Source: Eubacterium sp.
GTDB taxonomy: Bacteria > Bacillota > Clostridia > Lachnospirales > Lachnospiraceae
Direction: 5' to 3'
Length of the DNA: 57,805 nucleotides
Assembly (NCBI GenBank): GCA_017541035.1
Contig: JAFXZW010000107.1
Location: 1 to 57,805, forward strand
Positions 53,395 through 57,805 of this stretch are shown here, in pieces; position 1 is the stretch's first letter; each line of letters opens with the position of its first letter. The position numbers and the translations under genes are program-made. The notes under the pieces were generated by a model that was not told where the DNA came from, ran no database searches, and saw nothing but the letters and a program-made list of their open reading frames with translations.

Positions 53395-53570
53395 GCTGTA
53401 GGAAATATTGCCGGCAACCGGCGAATCCGGGGAGAAAAAGCGGATTCGTTCCCATTATCATAGGTCAGAATCCGCCGAGGTGCCTGCAGGGAGCTTCCCC
53501 GAGGATGCATTTCAATATGACCATCATAAAATTGTACAAAAGGCAGAACAGATCAGTTCTGCTTTTTTTT
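53395..53570 (+). ncRNA. Candidate structured RNA with alternative pairings
   Basis: The region folds as an irregular rod: ATATTG (53405-53410) with CAATAT (53513-53518), GC/ATCC (53421-53428) with GGAT/GC (53503-53508), GGGGAG (53429-53434) with CTTCCCC (53494-53500), and GCGGATTC (53440-53447) with GAATCCGC (53468-53475). An exclusive alternative is CGAATCCG (53422-53429) with CGGATTCG (53441-53448). A terminator ends it. No known class was recognised; the rod shape recalls 6S RNA but this is only an analogy. A clear promoter was not found. Confidence 0.35.
53543..53570 (+). terminator. Strong intrinsic terminator
   Basis: GCAGAAC (53543-53549), six-base loop, GTTCTGC (53556-53562) and eight T. 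No protein gene lies upstream on this strand, which implies an RNA transcript or attenuated leader. Confidence 0.85.
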
Positions 53571-53730
53571 GAATGGGGAAATCGGATTTTACAACTATAT
53601 TTTGTGGATGGAACAGGGCACTTTCAATGATATGGTGGCGTTCTGAAAATGGAAACGAAAAGGGCGTTTTCGGTTTACATAATGGAAATTGTGTAAAATG
53701 TTGAAAATCGTGTGAACTGTTCAAATTTCG

Positions 53731-53759
53731 TTGCCTTATTTGTAGGTTTTTGCTATATT
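53731..53759 (+). promoter_or_regulatory. Promoter of the Cna-B surface protein gene
   Basis: TTGCCT at 53731-53736, a 17-base spacer and TATATT at 53754-53759, giving a leader of about 195 bases. Confidence 0.6.
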
Positions 53760-53960
53760 AGAGATAACCATTGCTCTGGGTAGTGGGGTTAGTGCGTGCT
53801 TTTTTATGGTTTCATACAGAACTGCATGCACCTGTAACTCAGTAATGTTCGCTCGGTTCGATAACATTTTACAGCATGAGGAACTGGACTGAACTTGATT
53901 CATAGATGTAACTGATAGGTGGTAGATTCAGCAAAAAATCAACTGAGAGAGGGAGAAATT

Positions 53961-56900
53961 ATGGCTGAAAAGAAGAGAGGGTTAAGGAGAAGAAGAACCT
54001 GGGAGCGTTTCGCAGCGGCCTTCATGGCTGTTGTTATGATGCTCTCGCTTGTTGTTGTAGGGGGATCGTCCAAGGTAGAGGCGGCGAATCAAGGATATCA
54101 GGTTAGGATTCATTTCTTGGATCGTGACGAGAAAACAGGTACCACGCCTACCGACCCTAGTCCGTTGGAAGATGGTCAGTTTTTTGTGTTGGTCGAGGCC
54201 ACAAAAAAGTTTAAAGATTTTTACGGAAATGAAGTGACTTGGACGACCTATGCAATTCACAAAATAGATGAATTTAATACAAAAGATGACACAACAACAA
54301 TAGATGTGGGGGCTTGGGAGTTTTACTGTGATCAGTATAATGGCACTCAATTTACCTATCGTGAAAATGCAAATGGGGCAGGTCATTATGATCAGGGCGA
54401 TGGTTGGAAGGTCACAGATGTACGATTATTAAAATATGCTTCTAACTCTTATTTAGATGTATATGACATCCATAAAAAGGAGGCGGATTACACAGGCATA
54501 ATGTCGACAAATCCTCCGGAGGGATGGGCGTTTAAGAATAGAACCATCAATGTGGACGGAAATAGTACAGATATTACACTTTATAAGAATGCATTCATTA
54601 CTAATTATGAATTGCGTTTTAATTTTGATGGCGCCGGATCAGCCATTACGGGTGACAGGTATTATGCTGTAGTTGATGTGGGGCATTCATTAGGTGATTA
54701 TCATTCCTATTATTATGCACCTATTACTACTGATGGTAAAGGCGGGACGATCAGTATTCCTGTGTCAAAATGGTATTCAGAGAATGCCGGTGAATTGCCA
54801 GATGAGAAATTTACAGGTAGGGAGAAATCCCGTACTATTTATCTGCGAAAAGTAATGGAAAAGGAACCTGGTACGCCGGGAGCCTCCAATATCATCAAGG
54901 GAACAGATCCACTTCAAACACTTGATGTTAATGCTGCTGTAGGAAGATATGTGTATAATGGCTTCACAAGTGGTATGGATGAAAATAAAGCATCATTCAC
55001 CAGAACATACTATGACACATTGAATTTTACTGCGGCGGCTGTTGATACTACATATAATTACACGAATATTCTTGGGGAAGCTTTGAACTATGGCGTGACG
55101 GCCAACAGCATGAGCACTCAGGGACATTTTGAGTCCAATTTTGCCACCAATATGTTCCGTAACAGGACGGAGGCGGAAGCAGCAGGTGGGGAAAGGATGT
55201 CTAAGGCAAATTTCGATCCGGATCTGTCAGGGGACGGAAAGGGTCATCCGATTCCCGGAACATTTTTAATTACAAATGTAGAAGAAGGAGCACAGGTGAC
55301 TTTTGGTGATCGTACTCCTGCTACGGCATATGTGCTTACCACTGCGGATGCCGCAGATAGAGTTAACAGTAATTCAGCACCGGGAAAGGTAGTTAAGGTT
55401 TCCACGGAAGAAAACAAGATAAGATCGACTGTAAATGGTATGATCAGTCATATGACAAATGTGTCTGCGGATCTCTTGAAAAAACCCATGGTTGCTTTTC
55501 CAGGTGCAGGTACGAATTGCTTAAATATCGATATCAGTAATAGTTATCCTGATTATGCCGTCGTATATGTTGATGGAGATAATTACCTGGAAGCGATTAA
55601 GGCAGGTGGAGATGGGTCCACAAAGGGTGTAAACATTAAATGTCTTGATCATCAATTGGTTGTGTTTAATTTCGATACGACTAAAGATGTTGAGATTGGG
55701 TGTATTGTAGTTAACGGAAGAGACTCAACAACCACACTATACGATAATAACTGTGATGACAACAATAGAGCAGATTATGCCAACAGGCATGTTGTCTGGA
55801 ATTTGGCAAGTGCTGATAAAGTTAATCTTAAAGAGTCGGGAGGAATTTACCTTCTTCCGAAAACTACTTCGTACATCAATGCAGGTGGGACATCTACTGG
55901 CTGGGTGGTTAGTGCCGGTCATGCACATATGGGAGATGGCGAGTTCCATTATGTATATCAGGGACTGACAGCTCCCGATTCAACATTAGAGTTATCGCTG
56001 AGAAAAGTTGTCAATGGAGTTACACCGACAGCTGATCAGAAATTTACTTTCACGGTAGAAGTGTATGATGATCAGGATACCGAAAATCCGTTTAAGGCAC
56101 CACAGGTAAGTGACGGCAAAGGTGGATATAAGGATTATACAGTTGAAAACGACGGCGAGAGTATATTGATCCCCATGCCTGAAATGAAAGATGGCAGTAA
56201 TGTAGTTCGGATCAAGGAAGTAGAAACTGAGGGATACACGAAGAATGAACAGGTGTTTTATGCAGAATTTTACGTTCAGGTTATAACTGTAGACCAAAAG
56301 AAGGTAAGAATTCCTGGAACTCCTTCGTATTATAAGAGTTTTAATGAAAAAACAGGGGAACTGGCGGAAAAGCTTACGAATACGCCGACTTTCAACAATA
56401 CAGAATCTCCAAATGCTGGCACGATTAAGATAACCAAGACCATCAAGGGTGATGTGACGAAAGAGGATTTAAGTGGCCTCAAGTTTGAAATATTTGACAC
56501 ATCTGATGAGAAAAAACCGGTTAAGAGCGTAATGCTGAGCCAGTTTACAAAGACGAACCCGGATTCCGGTGATGTGAAGGATACTTATACTTACAGCTTG
56601 GCAGTGGACTCGACAAAGACATACTATGTGGTCGAAACTCTTTCTACTCCAAAGGGCTTTGATGTAACGGTTAAGTATGAAGTTGGAACATCGGGTGTTT
56701 CTGATGGAAATAAGACGAAAAACTTTACGGTGCCTGCCAAGGGAATCCAGAATATTGCTTACGAGAATGATTACAAACAGAAAAAGGGTAAGCTGACTGT
56801 AACCAAAAAAATTGCAGGTGATGCTCCGACAACAATGCCGACATTTAAGGTATCGGTATATAATTCGGATACAAAGAAGTATTATGATAAGAACGGCAAG

Positions 56901-57805
56901 GACTATGATACCGTTCAGTGGGAGGCAATTGTTCCGAATACGCCGATTGAGTTTAAGGATCTTCCTGTTGGCGATAATTATGTAGTAGCTGAAGATGAAA
57001 GCTCAGCAAAAGATGTCAATGGTGGATTTATCTTTGTTTCTGCTTCCATTTCCAATAATGGAAAAGTTAAGATTCAGGAGACACCCTCTGCAACTGTTGA
57101 TATTACAAATGAATATCTGTTCACATCTCTAAAGATCCAGAAGGATGTAAGCGGGACAGATCTGACCGAATTCAAAGTGAAGGTATCGGATGCAAGTGGA
57201 AAGAATTATGGTAAAAACGGAAAAGTAATTGAGGGTGATGATCCGTATTTTACTATTAAGTCTACTGAAGATACTATTATCACCGGCCTTCCTGTAGGAA
57301 CCTATACAGTCACCGAAAAGGATGCCAGCGTACAGGGCTTTACACTGACCGGTACATTTACGGGTACAGCAACGATTAGCAAGACAGCTAAGAATGCAAC
57401 CGTAAAGCTGGTTAACAATTACAAAAAGATTGTAAAGATTAGTAAGACGGATCTTGGCGGAACGGCAGTATCTGGAGCAACGATTGTTCTTAAGGATTCT
57501 GACAAGAAGCAGATTGAGAGCTGGACGTCCGGAGAAACAGCAAAGACCTTCGAATTGGAAGCGGGTACCTACTATTTCCAGGAGACGGTTGCGCCTACAG
57601 GTTATGAAAAAGTTGATACAGAAATTGAGTTTACTGTAGACAATTCCGGAAATGTAACAGTTGTTACTTCATCTACAAGTGTTGAGAAGAAAGCAGACGG
57701 AACCATCGTGCTGAAAGATGCTCCGAAGAAGTATCCGGTATCGATCAGCAAGACGGATCTTGGCGGAACAGCACTGGAAGGTGCAACGATTGAGCTGTGG
57801 AAGAA
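53961..57805 (+). CDS. Large Cna-B/SpaA-type surface protein (partial, runs off the end)
   Basis: An open frame from ATG 53961 stays open to the window edge (1281 codons seen). A signal peptide covers residues about 1-42 (ends SSKVEAANQ). The first 650 residues are an unassigned adhesin-like region. From about residue 670 come repeated Cna-B/SpaA-type beta domains: STLELSLRKVVNGV, GTIKITKTIKGDV, GKLTVTKKIAGDA, SLKIQKDVSGT and then ISKTDLGGTAVSGATI with the E-box YYFQETVAPTGYE. Such domains often form Lys-Asn isopeptide bonds. A sortase motif would lie beyond the window. GAGGGAG precedes the start. Confidence 0.88.
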   Translation, partial: MAEKKRGLRRRRTWERFAAAFMAVVMMLSLVVVGGSSKVEAANQGYQVRIHFLDRDEKTGTTPTDPSPLEDGQFFVLVEATKKFKDFYGNEVTWTTYAIHKIDEFNTKDDTTTIDVGAWEFYCDQYNGTQFTYRENANGAGHYDQGDGWKVTDVRLLKYASNSYLDVYDIHKKEADYTGIMSTNPPEGWAFKNRTINVDGNSTDITLYKNAFITNYELRFNFDGAGSAITGDRYYAVVDVGHSLGDYHSYYYAPITTDGKGGTISIPVSKWYSENAGELPDEKFTGREKSRTIYLRKVMEKEPGTPGASNIIKGTDPLQTLDVNAAVGRYVYNGFTSGMDENKASFTRTYYDTLNFTAAAVDTTYNYTNILGEALNYGVTANSMSTQGHFESNFATNMFRNRTEAEAAGGERMSKANFDPDLSGDGKGHPIPGTFLITNVEEGAQVTFGDRTPATAYVLTTADAADRVNSNSAPGKVVKVSTEENKIRSTVNGMISHMTNVSADLLKKPMVAFPGAGTNCLNIDISNSYPDYAVVYVDGDNYLEAIKAGGDGSTKGVNIKCLDHQLVVFNFDTTKDVEIGCIVVNGRDSTTTLYDNNCDDNNRADYANRHVVWNLASADKVNLKESGGIYLLPKTTSYINAGGTSTGWVVSAGHAHMGDGEFHYVYQGLTAPDSTLELSLRKVVNGVTPTADQKFTFTVEVYDDQDTENPFKAPQVSDGKGGYKDYTVENDGESILIPMPEMKDGSNVVRIKEVETEGYTKNEQVFYAEFYVQVITVDQKKVRIPGTPSYYKSFNEKTGELAEKLTNTPTFNNTESPNAGTIKITKTIKGDVTKEDLSGLKFEIFDTSDEKKPVKSVMLSQFTKTNPDSGDVKDTYTYSLAVDSTKTYYVVETLSTPKGFDVTVKYEVGTSGVSDGNKTKNFTVPAKGIQNIAYENDYKQKKGKLTVTKKIAGDAPTTMPTFKVSVYNSDTKKYYDKNGKDYDTVQWEAIVPNTPIEFKDLPVGDNYVVAEDESSAKDVNGGFIFVSASISNNGKVKIQETPSATVDITNEYLFTSLKIQKDVSGTDLTEFKVKVSDASGKNYGKNGKVIEGDDPYFTIKSTEDTIITGLPVGTYTVTEKDASVQGFTLTGTFTGTATISKTAKNATVKLVNNYKKIVKISKTDLGGTAVSGATIVLKDSDKKQIESWTSGETAKTFELEAGTYYFQETVAPTGYEKVDTEIEFTVDNSGNVTVVTSSTSVEKKADGTIVLKDAPKKYPVSISKTDLGGTALEGATIELWK
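57441..57805 (+). repeat. Tandem Cna-B/SpaA repeat with a 306-base period
   Basis: The stretch AAGACGGATCTTGGCGGAAC starts at 57444 and recurs at 57750, a shift of 306 bases (102 codons). The second unit is cut by the window end. Confidence 0.75.

Larger units (their letters stand above)
53244..53960. other. Long intergenic region with RNA candidate, terminator and promoter
   Basis: About 720 bases without a gene. It holds a structured RNA candidate (about 53395-53570) ending in a T8 terminator, then an AT-rich stretch and the promoter of the next surface protein gene with a leader of about 195 bases. The leader contains a GTGCGTGC/GCATGCAC hairpin at 53792-53831. Confidence 0.7.

Overview
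The window reads as chromosome of a Gram-positive anaerobe of the class Clostridia, most likely family Lachnospiraceae (inference). Supporting signs are strong AAGGAG/GGAGG ribosome binding sites, a superoxide reductase, Trp/Tyr-rich cell-wall-binding repeats, a DUF6062-like and a DHHW protein, and a large FtsX-type permease with an extracellular coiled coil. Most of it is ordinary housekeeping and accessory chromosome. No phage, conjugative element, CRISPR array, rRNA or intact transposase was seen.

Layout. 1-5.3 kb is a patchy accessory region: an Lrp/AsnC regulator, two DUF3795 proteins around a CDP-alcohol phosphatidyltransferase, a GNAT, an AAC(3)-type acetyltransferase, an AraC/GyrI regulator, palindromes and gene remnants. 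5.4-10.9 kb holds a low-Mr phosphatase, a YczE-type membrane protein, a papain-like protein, asparaginase and a GH3 beta-glucosidase. 11-20 kb holds a PF06541 membrane protein, tRNA-Gly(CCC), an acyltransferase, a GH31 alpha-xylosidase, tRNA-Ser(CGA), a Na/Pi cotransporter, a VanZ-like protein with a probable frameshift, and tcdA. 20-31 kb holds a small cell-wall-binding protein, deoD, transketolase, a DHHW protein, YitT, VanZ, dCMP deaminase, a GT2 glycosyltransferase, a Na+/solute symporter, a YunG-like protein and a 4Fe-4S/GNAT fusion. 31-45.5 kb is a signalling block: a two-sensor EAL protein, superoxide reductase with a DUF4139 protein, a histone-H1-like HTH protein, then GAF-ABC ATPase, giant permease and propeller/HD-GYP genes in a row. 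45.5-48.6 kb holds an S66 peptidase and cobalamin genes, including an apparently split CobU. 48.9-57.8 kb holds two large secreted surface proteins with an alpha/beta hydrolase and a structured intergenic RNA candidate between them; the second surface protein runs off the end.

How parts work together. Two proteins sense outside signals and carry intact-looking c-di-GMP phosphodiesterase domains (EAL at 31.4-34.4 kb, HD-GYP at 42.4-45.5 kb). The HD-GYP gene follows an ABC ATPase that carries its own GAF domain and a permease with a long extracellular coiled coil; this three-gene set is the best candidate for an undescribed signalling or transport system. GH3 and GH31 enzymes suggest use of plant glucans and xyloglucan fragments. 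CobU-type and CobS proteins act in the late nucleotide-loop steps of cobalamin synthesis.

Two dispersed repeat families mark the intergenic regions. One is a MITE-like element of about 200 bp with 21-bp inverted ends (11811-12012) and end fragments elsewhere. The other is a family around the motif GTCATCCCGAGCGAAGCGAG; one copy supplies the last codons of the Na+/solute symporter gene.
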